From Nitrospirota bacterium (GTDB lineage: Bacteria > Nitrospirota > Nitrospiria > JACQBW01), in NCBI GenBank assembly GCA_016178585.1, contig JACOTA010000020.1, forward strand, positions 1-36,475: a stretch of DNA of 36,475 bases, in the 5' to 3' direction. Numbering within the stretch: position 1 is the stretch's first letter; every line of letters begins with the position of its first letter. The notes beneath the pieces are model-generated. The model was not told the origin of the DNA. It saw only the letters and a list, made by a program, of their open reading frames with translations, and made no database searches. Positions 14,104-21,954 of the stretch are shown piece after piece. The position numbers and the translations under genes were made by a program.

Positions 14104-14757
14104 CTACGGTTTTTCGTGAGGGAAATTCTTTTTGTTGAGCTTGTCCAAAAAGGCATGCGCCTGCTTTGAAAATTTCCCTTCAGGGTCAAGCTCCAGATAT
14201 CGCTTAAACATCGAAATAGCTTTTTCACTTTCGGTGAGGTCCATAAATAACGCGCCCAGCGTATAAAACACCTTCCCATTTTCAGGATCTTTCTCAATGA
14301 CCCATTGATATTGCTGAATGGCTTCCTTCTTTTGCCCTTTGCCTAAAAGGGCGTGCCCTAAATTTAAATGGGCCCCGTAATGGGAAGGGGCAAGGGCAAT
14401 GGTCTTTCTATATTCCTGAATTTCCTCATCAAAGAGTTTTTTATAGTAATACACCAGGGCCAGGTTATAGTGAGCGGTCGCGTCTTTAGGATCCTGAGCG
14501 ATGACTTTTTGCAACTCTTTAAAAGCTTGGTCATAATGGGCTTGCCGTAAATAGGCCACGGCCAGATTATTTCTTCCTTTGGTATCCATTGGGTTTTTTT
14601 GAAGGTATTCTTTAAGATAAAAAATACCTTCCTGAGTATTCCCGGCTTCCAATGCTTGATACCCCTTTTGAGATAAAGAGGGCTCCGTGCAGCTCCCGGC
14701 GGCGCTCAAGAGGATCAATAATCCGAATATTAGAAAGCGGCGATTTCTTTTTTTCAT
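14104..14757 (-). CDS. TPR-repeat lipoprotein
   Basis: The protein has 217 aa if started at the third of three consecutive ATGs (14757), which has AGGA at proper spacing; the earlier two (14763, 14760) cannot be excluded. The signal sequence ends in a lipobox AGSC. From about residue 28 to 205 there are five to six TPR units (for example AAYLRQAHYDQAFKELQKV, NLALVYYYKKLFDEEIQEY, NLGHALLGKGQKKEAIQQY, TLGALFMDLTESEKAISMF). Such lipoproteins scaffold envelope complexes. It sits 24 nt upstream of the beta-barrel gene and 9 nt after the coiled-coil gene, and probably acts with them at the outer or inner membrane. Confidence 0.85.
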   Translation of the reverse strand: MKKRNRRFLIFGLLILLSAAGSCTEPSLSQKGYQALEAGNTQEGIFYLKEYLQKNPMDTKGRNNLAVAYLRQAHYDQAFKELQKVIAQDPKDATAHYNLALVYYYKKLFDEEIQEYRKTIALAPSHYGAHLNLGHALLGKGQKKEAIQQYQWVIEKDPENGKVFYTLGALFMDLTESEKAISMFKRYLELDPEGKFSKQAHAFLDKLNKKNFPHEKP

Positions 14758-14766
14758 CATCATTTC

Positions 14767-15699
14767 CTATCTGTCCTCTTTTTGTTGTATCAGGTTTTCT
14801 ATTCTCTTGATTTCCCGTGTCAGGGTCTGAATGGCTCCTTTGTATTTAATGATTTTATTGCCGATGGTTTTAAGAGTTTTTTTAAAATTTAACAGTTCCT
14901 TTTCAAGGATCCCCCGTTGATTGATAGAACGGTTTCCTTCCCGCTCGGTTAATTCTGCGTATTTAATCAGGTTCTGCCGAAGGGCGACCTCTTCCTGGAT
15001 ACGGCTCTTTTCTTCCTGAAGATTTTTAATTTCCCTGTCGAAATTTTCAATGTCATTTCTGGCGAAATCGGTTAATTCCCTGAGTTTTTCCGGCGTTTCT
15101 TTTCCATCCAGGAGGATTTCGACCCGGGGAGGCACAACAATATTGTTGATTGCATACTCCATTTGAAATTGTTTATGCTCCTCCATCAGCTGAAGCGCGT
15201 CTTTGTAATCGCGATCGGCTTCAATTTCATTACCGCTCTGGAAGGCTTCCTGGGCTGATTGAATGAGCCGGTTGATTTCTTTCTCCATCTCCTCTTTCAA
15301 ATCAGTGTTGGTTTTAAACAACTCGTCCCTTAAGAGAGCTTGGTTTTTCTCAGCTTCCCGGAGGGCAATCAGGATTGATCGCAACTGTTTGAGCGAATTT
15401 TCGATTCGAAGATTAAGGTAAAGGCTGGGCACGGTTTTCGATTCATTTTTTAAACTTTTAATTGTTTCGGTAAATTTTGTCTCTTTCAGCTCAAGGTCTT
15501 TTTTATCGACTTCCCGCTGTTGAATTTGATCATTTAATTCGGCTATTTTTTCTTTTAATAACCGGATCGTTTCCGACGAAGGAAGTACGGGTGGAAGGTG
15601 TAAAAAAAAGACAACACCAACCGTCAAAACCCCTAAGACCAAACTCGAAAAAACATTTTGGAAAAAAATGCGGAGGAGACGTTTAGGGAATGAGGCCAT
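14767..15699 (-). CDS. Inner-membrane protein with long periplasmic coiled coil
   Basis: The protein has 310 aa. Residues 10-35 (FFQNVFSSLVLGVLTVGVVFFL) form one transmembrane helix with basic residues before it, so the rest should be periplasmic. Residues 43-165 and 195-310 are almost entirely charged, heptad-patterned helix (for example IRLLKEKIAELNDQIQQREVDKKDLELKE), separated by a short non-coil stretch with NIVVPPRVEILLDGKETPEKL. This architecture suits an envelope-spanning strut or adaptor. Its start overlaps the end of the response regulator gene by 17 nt. It resembles no named family that I recognise. Confidence 0.7.
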   Translation of the reverse strand: MASFPKRLLRIFFQNVFSSLVLGVLTVGVVFFLHLPPVLPSSETIRLLKEKIAELNDQIQQREVDKKDLELKETKFTETIKSLKNESKTVPSLYLNLRIENSLKQLRSILIALREAEKNQALLRDELFKTNTDLKEEMEKEINRLIQSAQEAFQSGNEIEADRDYKDALQLMEEHKQFQMEYAINNIVVPPRVEILLDGKETPEKLRELTDFARNDIENFDREIKNLQEEKSRIQEEVALRQNLIKYAELTEREGNRSINQRGILEKELLNFKKTLKTIGNKIIKYKGAIQTLTREIKRIENLIQQKEDR

Positions 15700-17035
15700 A
15701 TTTTCTCATTTTATACTGCAAAGAACTTCTTTTAAGCCCCAGAACTTTGGCTGTTTTCGTCTGGTTCCAATGATTTTCTTCAAGGGTTTTTTTTAAAATA
15801 TCCATTTCCAGATGATTGATTTGTTCAGGAAGCTTTAAGGAGGCCGCCAAATCCGGCGTCAGCCTAGGAAGAAATGTCTCCTGGTGCATTTCAGCAGGGA
15901 TATCGGCCAATACGATCATTTCGTCCTCTGACAACACAACGGCTCTTTCAATGACATTTTCGAGTTCTCTGATGTTTCCGGGCCACGGATACTTTTTAAA
16001 AACGGCGATAACCTCCTGTGAAAGGCGGTTATGTTTGTGGAGATCTCTATTATATTTTTTGAGAAAATGTTCGCTGAGGCTTTCAATATCGCCTTTCCGG
16101 TCCCTTAAAGGAGGGAGTTTTAACGTGACGACATTTAAACGATAATAAAGGTCTTCCCGAAAGCGTTTTTCGAAGACTTCCTGTTTGATGTCCCTGTTGG
16201 TGGCGGCAATAATACGGACATCCACTTTTAATGTTTTGGTTCCCCCCACCCGTTCGAATTCTTTTTCCTGTAAAAATCTTAAAAGCTTGACCTGAATGGA
16301 TTGGCCGATTTCTCCAATTTCGTCTAAAAACAAGGTCCCTCCATCGGCCATTTCGAATCTTCCTCTTTTCTGGAAAGCCGCTCCCGTGAAGGCTCCTTTT
16401 TCGTGGCCAAACAATTCGCTTTCGAGAAGGCTTTCTGCGAGGGCCGCACAATTAACGGCCAGGAAAGGCTGAGACGGCCTCGAGCTTCTTTTATGAATTT
16501 CTCTGGCGACGATTTCCTTCCCTGTTCCGCTTTCTCCAAGAACCAAAACCGACGTGGTTTGAGGCGCCACCTTTTCTATCATTTTATAAACTTTTTGAAT
16601 GTTTTCTTCCTTTCCGATGATATCTCCGAAATCGAGCAAGTTTCCCTTTAAATAGGTATTCTCTGAAATAAGGTTCTTTTGCTGGAGGGCTTTTTCGACC
16701 TTTATTTCGATTTCGTTGAGTGAAAAGGGTTTCAAAACATAATCATAGGCCCCCTTCCGCATCGCTTCAACGGCGCTTTCAACCGTTCCGAAAGCGCTCA
16801 TCATAATGACAGGCGTTTCCGGAGATTTTTCCCTGGCTGCCTTTAAGACCTCTATCCCGTCTTTTTTCGGCATCTTCAAGTCGGTCAAAATAATATCAAA
16901 AAATTCTTCTTCAATTTTTTCTATAGCTTCTTTTCCATCCTGACATTCGGTCAAGACATATCCCTTTTCGGAAAAGACTTCAATCAGCATTTTTCTCATC
17001 GATTCTTTGTCTTCTGCGATTAATATTTTTTTCAT
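15683..17035 (-). CDS. Sigma-54-dependent NtrC-type response regulator
   Basis: The protein has 450 aa. The receiver domain occupies residues 1-120 with phospho-acceptor D52 (IILTDLKMPKKDG), T/S switch at 80 and K102. The AAA+ domain spans about 138-375, with Walker A GESGTGKE (167-174), the sigma-54 contact loop GAFTGA (214-219), Walker B GGTLFLDEIGE and arginine-finger region FREDLYYRLNV. A Fis-type HTH (NHWNQTKTAKVLGLKRSSLQYKMRKYG) ends the protein. All key residues are present. Its start overlaps the kinase stop (ATGA), so they are a cognate pair. Likely targets are sigma-54 promoters of this operon or elsewhere; none is visible just upstream of the kinase, which has a sigma-70-type promoter. 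Confidence 0.95.
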   Translation of the reverse strand: MKKILIAEDKESMRKMLIEVFSEKGYVLTECQDGKEAIEKIEEEFFDIILTDLKMPKKDGIEVLKAAREKSPETPVIMMSAFGTVESAVEAMRKGAYDYVLKPFSLNEIEIKVEKALQQKNLISENTYLKGNLLDFGDIIGKEENIQKVYKMIEKVAPQTTSVLVLGESGTGKEIVAREIHKRSSRPSQPFLAVNCAALAESLLESELFGHEKGAFTGAAFQKRGRFEMADGGTLFLDEIGEIGQSIQVKLLRFLQEKEFERVGGTKTLKVDVRIIAATNRDIKQEVFEKRFREDLYYRLNVVTLKLPPLRDRKGDIESLSEHFLKKYNRDLHKHNRLSQEVIAVFKKYPWPGNIRELENVIERAVVLSEDEMIVLADIPAEMHQETFLPRLTPDLAASLKLPEQINHLEMDILKKTLEENHWNQTKTAKVLGLKRSSLQYKMRKYGLIP

Positions 17036-18933
17036 GCATTCTCCATACTGCTAAATGGAAGCCTGATTATAAAATCAGTTCCATTATTGATCCGGCTGGT
17101 AAACGAAAGGGTTCCAAGATGGCCCGCAATGATTTTGTGGGCGATGGCAAGTCCCAGTCCGGTGCCTGTCTCCTTTGTCGTAAAAAAAGGGTTAAATATT
17201 TTGGATTGAATCGATTCCGGAATTCCGGTCCCCGTGTCCGATATCAAAATAATGCATTTACCATTTTCAGCCCGCGCCGTAATGGTGAGACTGCCTCCAT
17301 CAGGCATCGCGTGTACCGCATTAAGAAGAATATTGAGCAAAGCTTTTTTGAACTCGTTTTCATCCAGATCCACCCGGGGGAAACCGGACGGAATATGGAT
17401 CCGGGTTTTTAAGGGAATCGCTTGATGCGCGGCGCACGCCATATCCAGTGTTTTATGAAGAATAGGTTCAAGGGTGACGGTCTTCAAATTTAATTTAGGT
17501 TCTCTCGCAAAGGCCAGAAAATCTGTCACAATCGTGTTTAAGATTTTCACCTCTTTAATGATATTATGCGTTAAAAGCTTTGATTTTTCGTCCTGCGATT
17601 TTCGATCAAGAAGTTCCGCGTATCCTTCAATGGCTCCCAGCGGGTTTCTGATTTCATGAGCGACGCCGGCGGAGAGTTCTCCCAAAGCGGCCAGCCTTTC
17701 CTTGATTTTCACCTCTTCCTGGAGCTTCTTCACTTCTGTTAAATCAATAAGAATCAGAGAGGCGCCTGCTAAATTATTTTTATTTTCAAAAAGCGGTGCG
17801 GAGCTCAATTCAAGCCATTTATGTTTTCCTGTATTTGTGACGAATGGAAATTCCACTCTCCCGCTTTCTTTGCGATTTTTCACCGTTTCGACGAGAATTT
17901 GAGCGAGGCCGTTTTCAGACCCTCCCAGGACGGATAAACATGGCTTTCCCTGGCAATCTCTCGCTGAAATTTCAAGAATCCGTTCCGCGGCAGAATTAAA
18001 CGTTGTAATGGTAAAATGTTGATCGACTCCGATAACGCCGCTGGAAATACTTTCTAAAATATAATTGCTGTAATTTTCAAAGGTGTTTGCCCGGATTTGT
18101 TCTTTTAAATACATTTCCTTGAGCTGGTCATCTTTTTCGCTGATATTATCGATCATTTCATTAAAACGGTCGCCTAAATAGCCGATTTCATCATGGGTCG
18201 TAATGGGCACTTTTGAGTAAGCCTGGTTTTGCCCCACACGGTCCATGGCCGAAACCAAATGTTTAATGGGATTAATGATCGATCTGGAGATCAACCAGCT
18301 GAAAAAAATAATGAAAAGGAAGGTTAGTATAACCGGCCAAAATATGTTTTTTTTGAAATTGGAGAGGATTTCTAAAAAATCGGCGCCGGCTTCCACTCCC
18401 ACGACCGCGAAAATTCGCCCATCTTCATCGTAAATAGGGGAATACCCGGATTTATAAAATTTATTATCATTTCCTTTATATAAGACCGACGACGAGGGTC
18501 TCCCCTTCCAAACTTCTTCCAATTCAGTGAGGTCCAGTTTTAAAAAAAGATAAATATTCCCGATAGGGACCTCATCGTCAACGTCGACCAGAATTCGGTT
18601 TTGACGGTCAAAGATGAAAATATCCTTCACCCGGGATTTTTCCTGTATTTTCTTCAAAGATTCAAGCAGGTGCGTGTACAGGTATGAATTTTCATCTCCA
18701 GGGCCTATTTTCTTAAGATAGGAGAGAGGAATAGTTGCCGAAACGATTTCCGAAATCCCTAATAACCTCTTTGAGAGCTCCGTGTCGAGCGCTTTTTTGA
18801 TATGATAGAAGACAATCCAGCTGCCCAGAAGAAAAACCATCCCAATGAGAATCGTGTAGGAAACGATGAATTTCATCAGAAGGCCCCGCCCGGGCAAAGG
18901 AGGATTATTCCCTGTTTTGGAGAAAATTTTCAT
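17032..18933 (-). CDS. Membrane sensor histidine kinase (Cache-HAMP-PAS-HisKA-HATPase)
   Basis: The protein has 633 aa. Transmembrane helices lie at about 22-44 and 197-217, flanking a periplasmic sensor of about 150 residues with the Cache-like stretch IFIFDRQNRILVDVDDEVPIG and later GRIFAVVGVEAG. HAMP covers 218-270, PAS 288-400. The H-box is GELSAGVAHEIRNPLG with H426; the N-box NILLNAVHAMPDGG, and ISDTGTGIPESIQSKIF and TGTGLGLAIAHKI complete the ATPase. The start 18933 would sit only 3 nt from the expected transcription start; a second in-frame ATG 19 codons in (18876) also fits typical kinase N-termini. It heads a six-gene leftward operon. Confidence 0.95.
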   Translation of the reverse strand: MKIFSKTGNNPPLPGRGLLMKFIVSYTILIGMVFLLGSWIVFYHIKKALDTELSKRLLGISEIVSATIPLSYLKKIGPGDENSYLYTHLLESLKKIQEKSRVKDIFIFDRQNRILVDVDDEVPIGNIYLFLKLDLTELEEVWKGRPSSSVLYKGNDNKFYKSGYSPIYDEDGRIFAVVGVEAGADFLEILSNFKKNIFWPVILTFLFIIFFSWLISRSIINPIKHLVSAMDRVGQNQAYSKVPITTHDEIGYLGDRFNEMIDNISEKDDQLKEMYLKEQIRANTFENYSNYILESISSGVIGVDQHFTITTFNSAAERILEISARDCQGKPCLSVLGGSENGLAQILVETVKNRKESGRVEFPFVTNTGKHKWLELSSAPLFENKNNLAGASLILIDLTEVKKLQEEVKIKERLAALGELSAGVAHEIRNPLGAIEGYAELLDRKSQDEKSKLLTHNIIKEVKILNTIVTDFLAFAREPKLNLKTVTLEPILHKTLDMACAAHQAIPLKTRIHIPSGFPRVDLDENEFKKALLNILLNAVHAMPDGGSLTITARAENGKCIILISDTGTGIPESIQSKIFNPFFTTKETGTGLGLAIAHKIIAGHLGTLSFTSRINNGTDFIIRLPFSSMENA

Positions 18934-18942
18934 ATTTTGTCC

Positions 18943-18971
18943 ATCTTATCGGTAAACGATTTTGTTGTCAA
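18943..18971 (-). promoter_or_regulatory. Sigma-70 promoter for the kinase-led operon
   Basis: Read leftward, TTGACA (18966-18971), 17 nt, TAAGAT (18943-18948). The expected start of transcription is about 18936, three bases from the first possible start codon. Confidence 0.65.
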
Positions 18972-18992
18972 TTTGTTTGGCTTTTCTAGCGT

Positions 18993-19021
18993 TTGACATG
19001 ATTTTCGGAATAGTCTAAACT
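18993..19021 (+). promoter_or_regulatory. Sigma-70 promoter for DUF507 operon
   Basis: TTGACA (18993-18998), 17 nt, TAAACT (19016-19021). The expected start of transcription is 19028 or 19029, that is, at the ATG itself; no Shine-Dalgarno sequence is seen. Confidence 0.6.
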
Positions 19022-19028
19022 GGCATCT

Positions 19029-19304
19029 ATGATTTTAAGCGAAGAAAAAGTCTCTGCTTTGTCGCATCAGATTCTGGAAAATGTTATCGAAAAAAAATGG
19101 GCGGCCCTTTTGGAAGATGAAACGAGGGTGCTCAGGGAAATCAAAAAGGCCATTTCTTCTGAATTAAAAATCAGTGAGGAAATCGATTTGATGGTTCGCA
19201 ACAAAATCCATTCTTATAGCCGCAGGCCTGTTGAAGGAAGCCCTGAATGGGAAGTCCTTTATAAGAAGTTTTTTAAAGAAGAACAATTAAAAAAGCAGAG
19301 GTAA
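19029..19304 (+). CDS. DUF507-family protein
   Basis: The protein has 91 aa, helical and charged. LSEEKVSALSHQILENV, then DETRVLREIKKAI..ELKISEEIDLMVRNKIHSYSR and the C-terminal EGSPEWEVLYKKFFKEE match DUF507, a short family found in Aquificota, Nitrospirota and some deltaproteobacteria. Its function is unknown. The gene has no Shine-Dalgarno sequence and its promoter would place the mRNA 5' end at the ATG, so it may be leaderless. It is followed at 3 nt by a VOC gene whose ribosome site overlaps this gene's stop. Confidence 0.88.
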   Translation: MILSEEKVSALSHQILENVIEKKWAALLEDETRVLREIKKAISSELKISEEIDLMVRNKIHSYSRRPVEGSPEWEVLYKKFFKEEQLKKQR

Positions 19305-19307
19305 AAT

Positions 19308-19700
19308 TTGGAATTCCGTCTGCACCATATTGCGATCCAGAGCCGGGATCTGGACAAATCATTGTTTTTTTTCCAAAATATTTTAGGGTTTCCGGTCATT
19401 AAAAAAGAGGTGAGTTCGAAAGGGAGAAGGATCGTGTGGCTGAAGGCAGGGGACGGACGTCTGGAACTTTACGGCGGAAAGCCTTCACAGTCTTTAAATT
19501 CGAAATGGAATGAGAATGGGATCGGACCTCTTTCGCTCGGGTTTTTTGTTCCGAATCTGGATCTGGCTGTTCTGCGGTTAAAAGAACAAAATGTTGTTAT
19601 CCTCAAGGAACCCTATGAACCGGTCAAAGGGGAGCGGGCGGCAATGATCACGGGGCCTGACGGAGAAGAAATCGTTTTGTTGGAAAAGGAAGTCGGATGA
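19308..19700 (+). CDS. VOC (glyoxalase/bleomycin resistance) family protein
   Basis: The protein has 130 aa from TTG 19308, with GAGGT 5 nt upstream. Two beta-alpha-beta-beta-beta halves are visible: FRLHHIAIQSRDLDKSLFFFQNILGFPVI, ending LELYGGKP, and the second half LSLGFFVPNLDLAVLRLKEQNV, ending ITGPDGEEIVLLE. The metal-ligand pattern H in HHIAI, E in LELYGG and E in EEIVLLE is present, so it could bind a divalent metal. The family includes methylmalonyl-CoA epimerases, glyoxalases and dioxygenases; the substrate cannot be told. It is co-transcribed with DUF507 and a patatin-like gene. Confidence 0.85.
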   Translation: MEFRLHHIAIQSRDLDKSLFFFQNILGFPVIKKEVSSKGRRIVWLKAGDGRLELYGGKPSQSLNSKWNENGIGPLSLGFFVPNLDLAVLRLKEQNVVILKEPYEPVKGERAAMITGPDGEEIVLLEKEVG

Positions 19701-19710
19701 AGGGGCCTTC

Positions 19711-20502
19711 TTGACGAAAAAACCGCGGATTGGTATCGCGCTCAGCGGAGGAGCTGCCCGGTGTATCGCCCACCTTGGTGTTTTGGAGGTTCTTGAAAAA
19801 GAAGGGATCGTCATCGATTCCATTGCGGGAACCAGCGGAGGGGCTTTTGTCGGCGCCCTTTACGCGTCCGGCCTCGGCGTCGACAAAATCAAAGAGATCG
19901 CCCTTCAGCTTTCATGGAGAGCAATGGTTAAGCCTGTTTTTTCGAAACAAGGTTTAATCTCCGGGAAGAATCTCCATCGTTACATTTCTAAATATATTGG
20001 CGCTCTCCATTTTAAGGACCTTCAAATCCCTTTGGCTGTTGTCGCCGCAGATCTAAAATCAGGGGATAAAGTTGTCCTGACTGAGGGTTTGGTCTCCGAA
20101 GCGGTGACCGCCAGTTGCAGTCTCCCTGTCATCTTTTCCCCCGCGCATGGCGTCGGGAAAATCCTGGTTGACGGCGGAATCGCGAGTAATCTGCCGGTTT
20201 TGACCCTTGTCGAAAATATGGGAGCGACGCTGACGATTGCCGTCGATGTAAACGACCGGGCAAGGGAGCTTTCAAATTTGAACAATTTATTTCAAATCGG
20301 AATCCATACGGTGACTCTTTTTGCGAAAAAAAACGCCGCGGTTGAAAAAAGATTTGCCGATATCGTCATTAACGTGGATGCCTCCGGAATTTCCCTGATC
20401 GACCTTAAAAAAGGCCCGCTCATTCTTAAGAGGGGAAGGGCCGCCGCGGAAAAACAGATTCCTTTTTTAAAAAAATGTCTAAAAGAGTTTTCCTATTTTT
20501 AA
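19711..20502 (+). CDS. Patatin-like phospholipase, RssA-like
   Basis: The protein has 263 aa from TTG 19711, with GAAGGGG 6 nt upstream. It has the patatin catalytic dyad: S42 in GTSGG and D154 in VDGGIASNLP. The oxyanion region reads LSGGAARCIAHLGVL where the family normally has SGGGARG.AHIGVL: the third Gly is Ala and the Gly after Arg is Cys. The serine hydrolase acts on lipids or acyl esters in the cytosol or at the inner membrane. The final segment, KKGPLILKRGRAAAEKQIPFLKKCL, is typical of small bacterial homologues. It forms an operon with the preceding VOC gene (10 nt). Activity is likely but the oxyanion change deserves notice. Confidence 0.9.
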   Translation: MTKKPRIGIALSGGAARCIAHLGVLEVLEKEGIVIDSIAGTSGGAFVGALYASGLGVDKIKEIALQLSWRAMVKPVFSKQGLISGKNLHRYISKYIGALHFKDLQIPLAVVAADLKSGDKVVLTEGLVSEAVTASCSLPVIFSPAHGVGKILVDGGIASNLPVLTLVENMGATLTIAVDVNDRARELSNLNNLFQIGIHTVTLFAKKNAAVEKRFADIVINVDASGISLIDLKKGPLILKRGRAAAEKQIPFLKKCLKEFSYF

Positions 20503-20504
20503 GT

Positions 20505-20580
20505 GAGGCGACTGGCTATGCCAGCGCGAAACGAGGGCTTCGGGGGCATTGGGAGCGAAGCGAACAGGCCCCTGAATATT
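20505..20580 (+). repeat. Dispersed repeat family 1, copy B (short form)
   Basis: GAGGCGACTGGCTATGCCAG, GCGAAACGAGGGCTTCGGGGGC and GGCCCCTGAATATT appear in the family-1 order. It lacks the middle GCTCGCGAGC part of copies A and C1. It starts 3 nt after the patatin stop and ends 19 nt before the radA start. Confidence 0.75.
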
Positions 20581-20598
20581 TGAGACGAGGCCTTTCCG

Positions 20599-21954
20599 GT
20601 GAGTAAACTGAAATCGTCCTTCCACTGCCAACAGTGCGGGTACCTTTCGCTGAAATGGTTAGGGCGGTGTCCCGAATGCGGTGCGTGGAACAGTTTGGTC
20701 GAAGAATTGGAAACCGCTGATTCACGGTGGAAGTCCGAGGGAGGACCTAAAAACGAACCAAGACGGTTTATTGAGATTGAACAGGTGGAGGAAGACCGCC
20801 TCCCGATTGGAATCGAAGAGTTTGACCGGGTTTTGGGAGGAGGGGTGGTTCGGGGGTCTGTGACCCTGATCGGCGGAGATCCTGGAATTGGAAAGTCGAC
20901 CCTTCTTCTCTCTGCGTCCGGTAAAATGGCCTGTTTTCAAAAAGTGTTGTACGTTTCCGGAGAAGAGTCCCTGGCCCAGATTAAAATGAGAGGGGGCCGT
21001 CTTGGAATTCGATCAGAAAATCTTTATCTATTATCCGAAACCTCGTTAGAAGAAATCTTTCGAGCCGTCAAAAATATTTCTCCGGGAACGATTATTCTCG
21101 ATTCGGTACAAACCCTTTTTTCTTCCGGGTTGCAGTCTTCCCCGGGAAGCGTAAGCCAGGTCAAAGAGGTCGCTTCGCAGATGATGATCTTTTCCAAAAA
21201 AACCGGCGTTTCTTCTTTTTTGGTGGGCCATGTAACCAAAGAAGGGGCGATCGCAGGTCCGCGCGTGCTTGAACACATCGTCGATACTGTTCTTTATTTT
21301 GAAGGGGAAAAGGGACACCCTTACCGTATCTTGAGGGGGGTAAAAAACCGCTTCGGTTCGACCCAGGAAATTGGTGTTTTTGAAATGAACGAAGAGGGAT
21401 TGGCGGAGGTCAGGAACCCTTCCGAACTTTTTTTGGCCGGCCGGCCGGAGGAAGCCACGGGTTCGGTCGTGGTCTCCAGTCTCGAAGGGAGCCGGCCCAT
21501 CCTGGTGGAACTGCAGGCCCTTGTGACTTCCGGGTATCTGGGAATTCCAAGGCGTGTTGCCAATGGTGTCGATCCGAACCGTCTGGCCCTTCTTTTAGCC
21601 ATCCTTGAAAAAAGAGGAGGCCTTCAGTTTCAAGACCAGGATATTTTTATTAACGTGGTTGGCGGTATTCATATTCAGGAACCCGCCATTGATCTGGGGA
21701 TCGTGGCCGCGGTCGCCTCAAGTTTTAAAGAAAGAGCGGTCGATTCCCGGACCCTGATCCTGGGAGAAGTCGGTCTCGCGGGAGAAGTCCGGGCGATTAA
21801 TGATGTTCAGACAAGGTTAAATGAAGCCGCCAAGCTGGGCTTTAAAAAAGCGATTATTCCATTTCAAAATAAGGAATATCTCAATAAGGCGACGCCTCTT
21901 GAACTGGTCCCTGTCAAAACGACCGATGAGTTGATGGGGACCCTTTTCCCGTGA
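20599..21954 (+). CDS. radA: DNA repair protein RadA
   Basis: The protein has 451 aa from GTG 20599, with GAGG 9 nt upstream. The N-terminal zinc finger has C10, C13, C24 and C27 (FHCQQCGYLSLKWLGRCPECG). The RecA-like ATPase has Walker A GGDPGIGKST (92-101), then the RadA-specific KNRFGSTQEIGVFEM near residue 248. The C-terminal third is a Lon-protease-like domain without the catalytic serine (DIFINVVGGIHIQEPAIDLGI..AVASS). The helicase processes recombination intermediates with RecA. It is full length and intact. A LolB-like lipoprotein gene overlaps its stop (GTGA). Confidence 0.97.
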   Translation: MSKLKSSFHCQQCGYLSLKWLGRCPECGAWNSLVEELETADSRWKSEGGPKNEPRRFIEIEQVEEDRLPIGIEEFDRVLGGGVVRGSVTLIGGDPGIGKSTLLLSASGKMACFQKVLYVSGEESLAQIKMRGGRLGIRSENLYLLSETSLEEIFRAVKNISPGTIILDSVQTLFSSGLQSSPGSVSQVKEVASQMMIFSKKTGVSSFLVGHVTKEGAIAGPRVLEHIVDTVLYFEGEKGHPYRILRGVKNRFGSTQEIGVFEMNEEGLAEVRNPSELFLAGRPEEATGSVVVSSLEGSRPILVELQALVTSGYLGIPRRVANGVDPNRLALLLAILEKRGGLQFQDQDIFINVVGGIHIQEPAIDLGIVAAVASSFKERAVDSRTLILGEVGLAGEVRAINDVQTRLNEAAKLGFKKAIIPFQNKEYLNKATPLELVPVKTTDELMGTLFP

